A DNA stretch of 64,000 bases from Fomes fomentarius (taxonomy: Eukaryota; Basidiomycota; Agaricomycetes; Polyporales; Polyporaceae): positions 930,001 through 994,000 of the forward strand of contig JABYQN010000004.1 of the NCBI GenBank assembly GCA_022606135.1. Direction: 5' to 3'. The position numbers and the translations under genes were made by a program. The notes under the pieces were generated by a model. The model was given only the letters and a program-made list of their open reading frames with translations. It had not been told where the DNA came from and did no database searches. Below, piece by piece: positions 21,979 to 35,120 of the stretch (position 1 is its first letter; every line of letters begins with the position of its first letter).

Positions 21979-24392
21979 TCATGGCAGAAGCAAGAAAGCT
22001 GCCAAGAGCTTCGGGAAGTTGGGCGTGCCCAAGCCAGTAATGGGGTCCCAGCCAGGTGCCGCTGGGAATCCCTCTGTCCCACAGCCCGGGTTCGTGCCAT
22101 TCGTGACGTCGTTGAATGCATGCGCTATCAGCGGAGAGTAGAGCTAAAGACGAGAAAACAATTACTACAAGATCGGAAGAGCGAGGACGAATGTGGAGAC
22201 ATACAGCGGGGTTCAGCCAACCGACAGGCTTCTTTCCGAAAGCAAGGCGCGCGTCATTGATGGCTGCTACCACGGAGGCGAAGATAGGTGCGGAGGCAGA
22301 CGTCCCTCCAGTGAGGACAAAGTCTCCGCCGATAGCAATCACAGTTGGGAATCTGTTTTGTTCTGCTGTCAGACCTTAGATATTATCGCCACCGTCGCAT
22401 CACCCACCCATTAGCTGCAACGTCAGGATAAGCCCGTCCGGACCTGTTGAAGATGTCCGGGCCGTACGCGGGAGCAAAGTTCCTCAAGTAGTTGTCCACG
22501 GCGGCCTTTTGCCATGCGGGCCTGGGGAAATTGTTTGAGAATCCTCCGCCCGAAGGGAACGCAGTAGTCGCTATCTCGGGGTCTTTCACCTGCAGAACGA
22601 TGGCGTAAAAGCGACATTCAGACTGGGCAAGGATGAAGCATGAGTTAGGTCCGAAGACGCACTGTTTTCCCAGGGGCGACGGAGGTTGCGCCGACTGCAG
22701 TGACGTAGGGACAGGAGGCAGGGAATTGTCCGACGAAGCTGCCCTCGTCGACGAAGAACTCAAGATTTCCGTCGACCAGGCATCCTTCTGCTTGAGAGTA
22801 TGCGACGCCTCCGTCGCCAGAAGACGCCACGAAAGTGATACCGGTGAGACTGAGCTGCGACAACAATGAACGAAGGCCTTCTATGTAATGTATTCAAATG
22901 AACGCCATACTTTGCCGAACTCGGTGCATGCCCTCTGCACGACTGGACTAATGCTTGGATCAACATAGTCTGGCTCGAAGTGATACGAGATGGAGATCAC
23001 GTTGCTTCGTGGCTTGTCGCCGCAGTCAGTGAGATCTAACAAAGTCGGTTGGAAGTGAGCATTGATTTTTGTAGTCGCATATGGTCATGATGCACTTTGC
23101 TCCTTGACACCTTCGACATTGCAGAACGATTTATCCAAGGCGGCGAGTAGCTCATCAGCTGTAGCCGGTGACTATCAGGTTCCGAAGACCGGGACAAGGT
23201 CAATGCAACAACGCACTCGGTTGTTGTTCGAAGTTCGTCTCGCCAACTTGGTACAAGGTCAGTCGCTGTTTCGGTCCAAGCAGACCCATCATGAGTTGAA
23301 TGTCCAGGGACGCTTCGCCTAGATCGCCTGGTGGGTTGATACTACCTGATCGTACAATGCGTGCGTGAGTATAGTTCTACAACTTGAAGTATATGCCAGT
23401 GAACAGCTAACCTCCTTCGATGCTGACCAGATCCGGCCGGTGACCAACAGAAGATGGTTCATAGGTCTGGAAGAATAGGTCTAGATCTGATGGTTGATAG
23501 ATTTCGAACTCAAACTCGGCTAATCGGGATGAAGGTTAGGATGTTTTCCGTGCGCCGGAACATCCGAGCACTTGCCTACGCCGAACGTATTCTTCTTGCC
23601 AGAGATAGGTGTGTAGTGGAAGTTATACAGATCTCGGAGACAGTCGAGCGTCACCGCCTCGTCGCAACCCATCGACTGCAGCTGAGAGGTCTGTCCAAGC
23701 ACCGGTGGTCAGCCCGTAGTACGCAAAAACCTGACGCGGCTCAATGACCGACTCGCCTTCACTGCCTTCTTTGGGACTGCAGATCCTCGTCCGAAGCCAG
23801 GATGGTTGAAGACTGATCCGTCCCGACGCTGAAGGTGCGAACGGCCGAGGTACACTGTGGGCGAGACCAGGTTCACATGTTTCGAGACATGTTCGGGGAG
23901 AGAATATCCTTGATGGCAGCCAAGGCGCTCATGTCCTTCCTCGCCCGAGCGGTAAACGTAGTACTCAGTATTGAGAACTTTCTCCGCCTCGGCGACGGTG
24001 ATGTTGAGCTCGATGACGTCGCCTTTGCCGTTGAGCTGGATCTTGCGCGGATCGATGTCTTGATTGTCTACCAGCCACAAGCGTACTGTTTCCACAGACG
24101 CCTCTGAAGGTCGGAACGTCTCAGCGACCTTCGCCGGCGACCAATGCTGCCCATAGTTCGGTGAAGATGGGTCGGCGATGTCGAGGAGATAGGAGTCAAG
24201 ATTGTGGACATTCGACTGTACAAGGGTGAATTTGAGCGGGATGAGCACGTCGGGGTCGGCACGGCGATGGAGAGACCATCCTGGAGGAACATTGCGGGTC
24301 CCCTGAGCGATGTGTGAGGAGGGTCCCAACGGAGAGGGAAATACAACAACAGCGAGTGCGGACAGGCACAGAAACAGCCTAGAGAGTGCCAT
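21979..24392 (-). CDS. Sedolisin (S53) protease 4
   Basis: A secreted serine-carboxyl peptidase. The signal peptide opens MALSRLFLCLSALAVVVFPS; the propeptide has [18 protein letters not shown] and [16 protein letters not shown], and ends before [15 protein letters not shown]. Catalytic Glu/Asp sit in the exon ending near 23340 (GEASLDIQLMMGLLG), the oxyanion Asp in [14 protein letters not shown], and the Ser in [14 protein letters not shown]. It ends [12 protein letters not shown] and GLGTPNFPKLLAAFLLLP. The intron starting at 23756 has a GC donor (AAG|GCGAGT). Its protein is closest to sedolisin 5, with [20 protein letters not shown] shared exactly, so the two are a recent duplicate pair, separated by an opposite-strand oxygenase gene. 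Confidence 0.92.
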
Positions 24393-24440
24393 CGCTACTA
24401 CGGGGCTGCGGAGTTGGATTCTTCAGCCCAATGTCTCCGT

Positions 24441-24450
24441 CCTTTTTATG
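24441..24450 (-). promoter_or_regulatory. TATA-like box of sedolisin 4
   Basis: CATAAAAAGG on the minus strand about 50 bases before the start at 24392. Confidence 0.4.
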
Positions 24451-25236
24451 CCTGGAAGTGCGGTGAGGTGAGCCCGCGCAGAAGTGATGAGCCCCGTCAA
24501 TGGCCATGGCCTATCGATCTTTTACGTTTACACCCATATGACTGTCGTTGCTCTCAAAATAGATGTCTCGAAGACGGCGCATGAGCGGTCAGGGGCGGGT
24601 CCATTTAATCATACGGCATACGCATTGGGCTTCTGCCCGCCAAGGTGAGAGTTTCCACCGCTTTGTAGGAGACATCATAGCCAAAAAAGGTGTGAAGCTG
24701 TCAAACATGGATATGTCGAAAGCTACGATTTCTGATGAGTATCCGATACACTTACCAGTGCCAACAGAGTCAGCGCCTTCTCGGGATACACTTACTCCGT
24801 CGTCTGATCAGCGCAAGTCACTAGAGATATTCGAGTCGTGCTGATAGCATACGCAGTTATTGCACAGTCTATAAAACAACTGGAGAAAAAGTTGGCTGAG
24901 AGTCGAGCGGGGACTGACAGGCAGGTGACCCTGAGACTGAGCTTTTTACATATTGTCAACTTCAATTGTTTACAGAGCCACTGGCATGGACGTCAACGCC
25001 TCCATGCCTGTGTGAGTCGTTCGTTCTACTTTAAACTGGGCCTAATGGCGGGTGACAATATACCACGGACCACCATTGTTACGGCGCCTGCACATATGGA
25101 GCCGACCAAATCCTTATTGTCCGCCGCAAAAGCACCACAAAATCAAGATCCGCCTTGGGGACGGGCGCCCGCTTCTGAATTTCGTTATAAACCTGAGGGC
25201 TGTGGCTGAACATCTTACACACCAACACCAACCACG
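24451..25236. other. Divergent upstream region, no gene seen
   Basis: Lies between the divergent sedolisin 4 and the oxygenase-like gene. Open frames of up to 120 residues here lack motifs and splice continuity. Confidence 0.4.
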
Positions 25237-27031
25237 ATGTCTCAGGCTGATAGTCATACCTCTACACCTCTTGCTGGGCATCGTCGCCAACGCTCTACTT
25301 CTCCAGGCTCTCACATTGAAGGGGCGCTTGACTCGCCGCCGCCAGCCAAACGTCAGCGAGGCCAAGACGGTCGCGGTGAGAATGACGAGGTCTGTGACGC
25401 GTTGTGTAACCTGATGGTCTCACCTGCTAATCCATCGTCTGAAAGTCTATGACAGCTATTGTACCACTAGGATCTTTGCCGTCGGCTCTCAAGGTGGTTG
25501 AGGCCGTGAAGCTAGTCAACAGGCTCAAGCCGATCGGCTACTGCCCCTCGAAGGTCGCGGATATGCGCGCACATATGGAGTACTATGGGGCCGGGGATGG
25601 ATCCCTTTCGAAGGAGGGCCTCGAGGTATCACCAAGGGTGTCGAGGGAGGAACGCGAACGGGAAGAACACAACGCCGTGAGCTGCTTGTGGTTTCGATTG
25701 TTATACTGTTCACTCACAATAGGCAACAGGCCACTGTGTCCAAATTTGCGGCATTACACCCTGAATATGGTCAGAACTCTGCCTCTGGATACCTGGATAA
25801 ACCATTCTCTCTCCGAATCACTCGTCCAGGCTGCGAATTCGACGGTTCCATCAGCCCGCCATCGAAGTTTTATCACTACCGCAATGAGCCGCAGTTCTCG
25901 GAAGCGGATATCGAGCAGAAGAAAACGCGTCTGCAAGCTTGGTACGACAACGCCAAGGTTTCGGGTTATGGCGACGTACAGGATCAGGTGACCAAGATCG
26001 ACGCAAGTGTTCGGGACGCCCGCGAGATACCGGCATCCGAATTCATCGTCAAACGCGAGCTGCTAGACGAGATTGCGAACCTGTGGGATACGCATTTCTA
26101 CTCTAATCAGGGAGTGCGTGTCCAGCCTTACAAGATTCACCTCTATGGCCCCGGAGGGCATTTCAGTGTCCACCGGGACACCCCACAAACGGACCTTGTG
26201 GGGACGTTCCTGCTTGGGTTAGGCGACTCCTCCACGTGTGGGGGATTGTATGTCGACGGAGAAGAGATGCCTGCGCACGAGGCTCATTGGTGCGCCTTCT
26301 ACCCAGATGTGCCGCACTGCGTAACCAAGGTCTCCGGAGGACATCGGGCCGTCATTGCCTTCAAGATCTTCCGCGATACATCCGGGACAAGCAAGGATTC
26401 CTCCAAAGTGGAGGAGCAGGTCGCAGAGCTTGTCCGCAGCATGAAGGCCCCGTTTGGGATCATGCTTGAGCGCAAGTATTGCCTTGGCACGAGCGTGCTG
26501 AGTGGGTTTGATAACCTGCTCCTCACTGCGATGCACTCTCTGGACACACTCGATGTCAAGCATCTTCCAGTCGTTGTGACCTCAAACTCGAGATGGGGGA
26601 TGGAGCACGACTACGAGAATTCTTGCTCAACCGATGTCTACCCTTTCACCCCAGGCCATATCGATGCCCTTGTTCAGCGCTCCGAACTAGGTTCATATGA
26701 AGTACCCTTGGATCACACTTCCTGCGGCTTCCCTTGGTTGCAAGGCGTCAAGCACGTCCCATTCTTTGCTTTTGCTTTCGAGCGTTCGGTGTTCACTTAC
26801 TCCGAGAACGAAGATGAAACGATCAATCACGTCGGGAATGAGGCAGAAGCGTGGAGAGCGGACAGCGTCTACCTTTCCTATGCGCTACTTGCCCTTCCGA
26901 AGCATTATCAGGCACCTTCCGATGCTGGATCAGCAGGGGGCGCTGCCTCAGATAATGCTGAAGATTCTGAAAAGGATACGGACGATTCTGGCCACGACGA
27001 TGATTCCGAAGATGATGAGCAGAGTGACTAG
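25237..27031 (+). CDS. 2OG-Fe(II) oxygenase-like (prolyl 4-hydroxylase fold) protein
   Basis: Probably an Fe(II)/2-oxoglutarate dioxygenase-like protein. Exon 1 (25237-25375) encodes a Ser/Pro-rich basic start with AKRQRGQDGR. Exon 2 is 25456-25676 (SALKVVEAVKLVNRLKPIGY). Exon 3 (25730-27031) starts ATVSKFAALHPEYGQNSASG. The double-stranded beta-helix metal site reads YGPGGHFSVHRDTPQTD (HxD) with a distal His in FYPDVPHCVTKVSGGHR, whose Arg would bind 2-oxoglutarate. A C-terminal domain of about 200 residues ends in an acidic tail (SEKDTDDSGHDDDSEDDEQS). Introns are 80 and 53 bases. The substrate is unknown; the acidic tail and basic start suggest nuclear or cytosolic rather than secreted. 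It sits inside the sedolisin array on the opposite strand. Confidence 0.85.
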
Positions 27032-27180
27032 ACGTAGACGTCCATGGGGATAATGTGAATGGGAATGATGAAGCAGAGCGCCCGTAGTATACAGAATCAA
27101 CCACTTGTTGTCCTCTACCGTTCTCAATGTCACGCCCAGTATGCCTTCATTGTTAGACCTGCGAATACGAAGCTATCCAC

Positions 27181-29556
27181 TCACGGCAAGTCCAGAAGAG
27201 CCGACAACAGCTTGTCAAAGTTGGGCGTTCCCAAACCGGTGATAGGGTCCCAGCCAGGCGCAGCTGGGAATCCATCTGTTCCACAGCCCGGATTCGTGCC
27301 GTTCGTCACGTCGTTGAATACGTCTGCCAACGCAGAGGAGTAGAGCTACCCGTACAATCATCAGTACAATTAGTGGGAACAGAAAGGAATAGTTCGTAAT
27401 AAAGCAATACGTACAGCGGGGTTCAGCCAGCCGACCGGAGTCTTCCCAACAGCAAGACGTGCATCGTTGACTGCTGTGACAACGGAGGCAAAGATAGGTG
27501 CAGAGGCGGATGTGCCTCCTGATTTGACGAAGCCCCCGCCCAAAGCGATGATGATCGGCCATCTACCGGCTCATTGAATCAGACACCTTGGGGATGTAAG
27601 AAAACAGGGACCTACTCACCCATTAGCTGCAACGTCGGGATAGGCTCGACCGGACCTGTTGAAAACATCCGGACCATAGTTTGGGGCGAAGTTGTCCAAG
27701 TAGTTGCTGACAGCAGCATCCTGCCAAGAAGGCCGGGGAAAGTTATTTGAGAATCCACCGCCTGAAGGGAAGTCAGTGGTCGCTATCTCAGGATCTTGGA
27801 CCTGCAGAACAGAGGTGTATAGTCAGAAGTCGAGTATGAACATATGGTTAACCATGAATCGAGCAAGGATCTCACAGTGTTCCCTGGCGCAACTGAGGTG
27901 GCGCCAACTGCAGTAACATAGGGGCAGGAAGCAGGGAACTGTCCAACGAAGCTGCCCTCATCCGCGAAGAATTGGAGCGTCCCGTTTACTAAGCAACCTT
28001 CAGCTTGCGAATAAGCAACACCACCATCTCCAGAAGATGCGACAAAGGTGATTCCCGTGAGACTGAGCTGACGATGATCGAGACATCAGTGTTACGGCGC
28101 ACATGCCTTTCGAGTCGTTGACTGACCTTGCCAAACTCAGTGCACTCCCTTTGTACGATCGGGGTGATGCTTGAGTCAAGGTAGTCGGGCTCGAAGTGGT
28201 ACGAGATAGAGATGACATTGCTAGGTGTCTTGTTACCACAGTCCGTGATGTCTGAAGATACATGTGCAGGTAAGTGATAGCCCAAGTCCAGATCACGGAA
28301 ACTTACTTTGCCCGCTAACGCCTTCGACTGAGCAGAACGCGCTATCCAAAGCAGCGAGCAACTCATCAACTGTCGAGAGTATTAGCAACCACAACAGACC
28401 CACGGCATTATGGGACGCACTGGGCTCTTGCAGGGAGCTAGTTTCTCCCACTTGATACAGATTGAGGGTCTGATTTGGACCCAAGAGGCCCATCATCAAT
28501 TCGATATCTAGGGCAGCTTCACCCTGACCCCCGGGAGGAGCGATAGTTCCTATGCACCATGAGGATAAGTAGATATCAAAGCATAAACATCAACGGTCCG
28601 CAACAGACCTCCTTCTATGCTGACCAGGTTCGGTTGGGAGCCCACCGAAGAAGGTGCGTATGTCTGGAAGAACAGGTCGAGATCGGAAGGAGTATAGATC
28701 TCACGCTCAAACTCCGCTGTACAGTGGGTGACTCTACGTGAGCATCGCGCATACCTGAACTCAAAGTGAGGCCCAAACTCTTACCCACTCCGAAGGTGTT
28801 AGTCGAGGACACCGGCGTGTAGTGAAAGTTGTATAAGTCTCGCAGACAGTCCAGAGTGACAGCCTCATCACAGTCCATTGCGTCCAACTGGGAGGCCTGT
28901 GGAACGCTTCAAGTCATATCTTCAACGAAGCATTGCACATAACTGACCTGAACAGCCTCCTTACGCAGTCCAGATCCCCGTCCGAAGCCGGGAGTAGTAG
29001 AAACCGATCCGTCCCTTCGCTGGAGACTGGTGGCGGGACGACCCAGGTGGATGGTGGGCCAGACGAATTCAACGTGCTTAGAGACATGTTCCGGAAGAGA
29101 ATATCCTTGATGACAGCCAAGACGCTCATGGCCTTCCTCGCCAGAGCGATAAACGTAGTATTCAGTACCGAGAACTTCCTCCGCCTGAGCAACGGTGATG
29201 TTGAGGCGAATGACGTCACCATTGCGGCTGAGCTGAATCTTGTGCGGGTCAATTGCCGAATCGTTCACAAGCCACGAACGAACGGTCTCGACGGACTCTG
29301 CCGAAGGGCGGAACGTGTCAGCGACCTTCGCAGGCGACCAGTGCTGGCCATAGTTAGGTGAGGAGGGATCGGCGACGTCGAGGAGATAGGTGTCAAGATT
29401 GTGGACATTGGACTGGACCAGTGCGAACTTCAGGGGGATGAACGCGTCGGGATCAGCACGGCGATGAAGAGACCATCCTCGGGGGATATCGCGGGATCCG
29501 TAAACGACAGCTACAGCGAGCGTGGAGAGCCACAAGGCCACCTTGAAAAAGCTCAT
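27181..29556 (-). CDS. Sedolisin (S53) protease 5
   Basis: A secreted serine-carboxyl peptidase with every core element. The signal peptide is [20 protein letters not shown]; the propeptide has [18 protein letters not shown] and [16 protein letters not shown]. Catalytic Glu/Asp lie in [15 protein letters not shown], the oxyanion Asp in [14 protein letters not shown], and the Ser in [14 protein letters not shown]. The end is [12 protein letters not shown] and [18 protein letters not shown], with the stop at 27181-27183. An in-frame ATG at 29586 would put a polar stretch before the signal peptide, so 29556 is preferred. All introns have GT-AG ends. It converges with the oxygenase-like gene, 149 bases away. 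Confidence 0.93.
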
Positions 29557-29599
29557 CGCGGAGAGTGGTGCGGGTGTGGTCTGCAATTGTAGATGGGCC

Positions 29600-29611
29600 C
29601 TTTTATATATA
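29600..29611 (-). promoter_or_regulatory. TATA box of sedolisin 5
   Basis: TATATATAAAAG on the minus strand, about 45-55 bases before the start at 29556; the strongest TATA in the array. Confidence 0.55.
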
Positions 29612-30617
29612 CCTCACGGTCGGACCGGGCAGAGTTACGACGAGTTGGGAAATGGCACAGCTACCGTTGGATGTATCAACAAGCGCTGCACTTACCAACC
29701 GTTGTCATGCCTAGAACAATGCTCTCGAAGGCACTACATGCGTACTCAGCCCAGAGCATCAGCTTCTGGTGGGAGCATGCCTGGCCACGAAGGGGATCCT
29801 AGGAGTCATAACGTTGTTTAATCACCGCACGTCAGAAGCCGCGAATTCTGATCAACACACCGCATACTCTTGCGTCGGCGATAAGTCACCTGTCGTTCTG
29901 TCACTGTATAGCTGGTGAGACAATGGTGATGGCTAAAAATAGCTACACACGAGGGTAACATAGCACGAACAGGATTCCTTTTCAGAGTATAGACGAATGT
30001 TGCGTTCGCTTGGGGTGAGATACTCGTCACGGTGAGCATTGGTTCGTTATCACCCGCCGACGGATCCGGAGACTGTCAAATAGCTAGAACTGCGTGCATG
30101 TTCCATCGGAGGAAGCAATAGCTACGTCACTTCACAGGTACGAGAGAACTATTGCCAGCGGTTCTAGAGGGGAGTGCTTGAACCCAACGGACCGAGTCGA
30201 GATTCATCTTGGTGTCTGCGTACGCGTCAAGCGCCAAGCGAAGTTCATGTTCCATTCATGGAAGAACAATGAGTTTGGCCACGAGATTATTTAGCAGACG
30301 CCCAGAGCGTGGCGTACCTTGGCCGTCGACAGAATGCTATCCATACGTACCTTGAATTGCAATCGATTGACGATGTGTGCCGGGTGCCGAACGAAGACAG
30401 GGGAACATAAGAAGGGTAGTGCTCGAACGAGAAAGATCCGCGTACCTTTCACTCTGGAGATAACGTTACGATGCCGTCTGGTACATAGTACTAGCAGGGA
30501 GAAGGACCGTCTTCGCTGAAGAGAAGCGTGTCCCCATGCGGTGCGCGCCCGAATCAGACAAAAGCGATGGTTTTAGAAAGACCGTGCACAGCGAACAGAA
30601 TAAATAATTAGCAGAAG
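29612..30617. other. Intergenic, no gene seen
   Basis: About 1 kb without a supported gene, between sedolisin 5 and the 3' end of the Yip1-family gene. It marks the boundary between the hydrolase-rich and housekeeping parts of the window. Confidence 0.45.
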
Positions 30618-31859
30618 CTACTGGATTATAATCATCCATGCTAAAACAAAGTAGAACAGCCTACGGCAATTCAGTGACATGCCAATCGGAGAGAGACGAC
30701 GCACTCACAGCAAAGGGTAAACAGCAAGCAGAATGCGCTGCTGCTCGATTTTCGTGCCGTCGAGGAAGTTCACAGACGCTATACAGAGTGGTCAATTGCG
30801 AACCTGTCGCAAGTGTTTCCATTGACATACCCCATACACACCACGCCCATGCAACCAGGGCTACAGGCGCTCGGACGTATATCAGATGCACGAAGGTCGA
30901 AACGAGAGCGGCGATATTCAGCGGAGCTACACAATAGCCGAGCACGCAGAGCCCTTGGAAGAACGAACTGCATGAAGCCTTCTGTGAGTGAGGAAGACGA
31001 AGTGATACATATATGCACGTACACTCGACCACCCAGAAGCTATATGAAGTGAGAAACCTATTGAGATGACGTGTGTGGAGAGGCGCACCTTCGCTTGTAT
31101 TGTCACGACCAATGAGCCCACTGCAATGATCACTACAACACTCGTGAACACTCCCAAAGATTGAGCTGGTGGTGCCTGACAAAACGAGTCTTAAGAAAAT
31201 GGCTACATATCGCGCTATGGGACATACGTTGATGCTGAGGAGGATCCCCAATGCGAGACATAGTACGAGAGGGCCCCAGAGGTCCCAATCTCTGAAGCAT
31301 GAAGATCAGAAAACCCCATCACCTACCCTCAACGGCGACGTTCAATGCGCACCTTAACAGGTCTCTGTTGTCACTGCTCCGTGGTGGATAGAGGACTTGG
31401 ATAAGTTTCACGTAGATCGAGAATAAGTCCCTTCCCTGATGTCATAGCTCAAACTGAACGTTCCGTCGACATACTTAAATGGAACGCACGATTGTTGTGG
31501 TGATAGGTTCGTCTAAAGTATCCGCCCCAGTGTACCTACAGTCCCCTTTAAAACGAATATGAAGCTATGCATGGACGAATCACATACCGTGTTTCTACCC
31601 GAACGCCACCAACTGTCCGCCGGTTCGCCTGCTGGGGTGTGGAACCGTTCACTGCTGTTCCAATGTTCCCGGAGACAGATGCTGAGCCGGACGGAGGTGC
31701 GAGCTGTTCCGAAGCCCTCGCTTTCCCTTTGTCTGGGTTAGGAGATTGCGGGTTTGACACGAGGCCAGGGTGGGTGAAGCCAGGGATGGACTCCTCGTCA
31801 AGGTCATCGTCGTCTTGAATTCGATCGTTCAGCGGGCTATCCTCATCTCCGTTTGACAC
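30618..31859 (-). CDS. Yip1-family Golgi membrane protein (YIPF6/Yip4-like)
   Basis: A small multi-pass protein of the Yip1/YIPF family, which binds Rab GTPases and acts in ER-Golgi and Golgi membrane traffic. Exon 1 (31859 downward) encodes a soluble acidic start (MSNGDEDSPLNDRIQDDDDL) ending VGGVRVETR. Later short exons give YTGADTLDEPITTT, then GRDLFSIYVKLIQVLYPPR, DWDLWGPLVLCLALGILLSI, GVFTSVVVIIAVGSLVVTIQ, FFQGLCVLGYCVAPLNIAAL, VALVAWAWC, and a last exon after an intron near 30706 completing VYPLLLFYFVLAWMIIIQ. These give about five membrane segments, normal for the family. At least seven introns cut a protein of about 280 residues. It is divergent from RPT2. Confidence 0.88.
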
Positions 31860-32184
31860 GCGCAGAGCTCACCGGCCTCAATGAACTGAGAAGTCGAGGT
31901 CAGAGGCGTAGTGACCTCCATGTTGTCCATCCGCTGCATCGTGTCCCAGTCCGAGATGAAGTCAATGCCTGCGGAATCGGATGCTGGCAGAATGTACAGT
32001 CGTGTCGCGAGCGAAGCGCCATCTGCCCATTTCCAGCATTAAAGCACGTGACCTGCTCGACACCAAGCTGACGCGTCGCGCCTTTCGCGGACGCAGTGCA
32101 GCTTTAGCATACGCAACACCCTCTCTTCCGACACTCACCGGTCATCTTTACCTCCTCCTCTCCCGCCACAACTGTCCATTTACT
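31860..32184. promoter_or_regulatory. Shared divergent promoter of the Yip1-family gene and RPT2
   Basis: A 325-base region between two divergent start codons. It holds CACGTG (32045-32050) and ACGCGTCGCG (32071-32080), whose first six bases are the MluI cell-cycle box core. No TATA box is obvious. Regulation by bHLH or MBF-type factors is possible but only inferred from these short motifs. Confidence 0.4.
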
Positions 32185-33798
<1,614 letters not shown>

Positions 33799-35104
33799 TC
33801 TGTATCGTTTCGCTATCGCGCATATCGTATTTTCGTGTAGTTTCGTCCTCCGTTCGTGATGATCGATTCGTGCCAGTGTGGCGTACGATGTCTGATGAGT
33901 AGGTGCAGTAAACCTGGTGCTGCGGCTGGGACGATCAGAGACGATAGACTCTTTGGCTCGAGGCTTGCCCACGTGAACAATCGGGTCCAGTTATGGTATC
34001 CGATGACGAGGCGTGCGCGCTGGTGAGCCGTTTACGTCTTCAAGCTGTCTGGCGGACGATCACTGACCCTTTGCGCCTTCTCGAGACCTGTCGCGTGTGT
34101 GCGGGAACGTTCTCGCGGACAGATGACGCTGTTTCCCCGCACGGCGATCACATCGCGATATGTGAATTTGGGCATCGCTGGCTGATCGCGTCGCACTGGG
34201 GGCAGTCGAGAACTCGGGTCAACCTTTGCGCGGGAGAACATGTACATAATCCCAACTCATGTTGACACTCCCGATGAAAAGCGAATGGATGTTGGTGAGT
34301 GGATCATCTGTGAATCCGACGTTCAACAATCAAGTTGACCTTTGGTGAGAGTATTTCCTAGCTCGCATCTCTCGAGGTCGTGCCGACGGAATTTCCTTGC
34401 AAGAGGTTGAGACTCGAAAGCACTCATTCCAGTACAGTTGGTTGCCAGGCAATCTCGCACAGTCGTGCCTGTGATGTCTATAGTTTCCCCCAGACGCGCG
34501 CTATTGTACAAGGTCACTCAATCTGCGCTCGACACATTCGACACCTTCCAAACTGCGATCTTACCAAACAAGGGTGTGTAACCACCAACGTCGTAGACAA
34601 TGCGTGCGTAATCGGTGTCATCATTGACCGCTGGGCAGACAACAAGGTCGTTGCGATGTCAATTGAGCAGGCTCCCTTCCGTGTATACCTGAGACAATGC
34701 CCGGACGCTGTATAACGAATAGAGCTGGTGGCACATACAATACATATTCATCGGTCCGCGTGCCAGGGATCCATTCCGCTGACGTTTGCGTTGTGAAATT
34801 GAGCACGGCGTGTGATGGTGGCGTGTCCCGAAGACAGCGATGCGGGGAGTTACTCGGCTTGGATTCTAACATATACCAAGACCGCTCACCCTTCTTCTTC
34901 CTGCATCTCTCCCTCTGCCCCGCATCTACAGCCCATACTCCCTCTGAGGCAACATGTTCGCGACGGGATATAATAACTCCGCAAAGGCTGCCCAATCTCC
35001 CTACACAACTCCGCAGTGGCGCATCCTCTGAGTGCGCAGCTCATGAGCGTCGACAAACCAGCGTTGGTTCATTACGGTCAAGATGACTTGTACCGCATGG
35101 TGCG
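33799..35104. other. Intergenic, no gene seen
   Basis: Downstream of RPT2. Open frames of 70-130 residues were examined on both strands and none shows motifs or plausible splicing. Confidence 0.45.
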
Positions 35105-35120
35105 ACGCGTCTAGACGCGT
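35105..35120. promoter_or_regulatory. Palindromic double MluI cell-cycle box
   Basis: ACGCGTCTAGACGCGT is a perfect 16-base palindrome made of two ACGCGT (MCB) cores four bases apart. In ascomycetes ACGCGT is the MBF site for G1/S genes. It lies about 880 bases upstream of the gene at 35997, so the target is uncertain. Confidence 0.35.

Noticed and set aside
30638..30937. Plus-strand open frame over the Yip1-family gene
   Set aside because: Antisense to exons whose protein matches the Yip1 family; no independent support.
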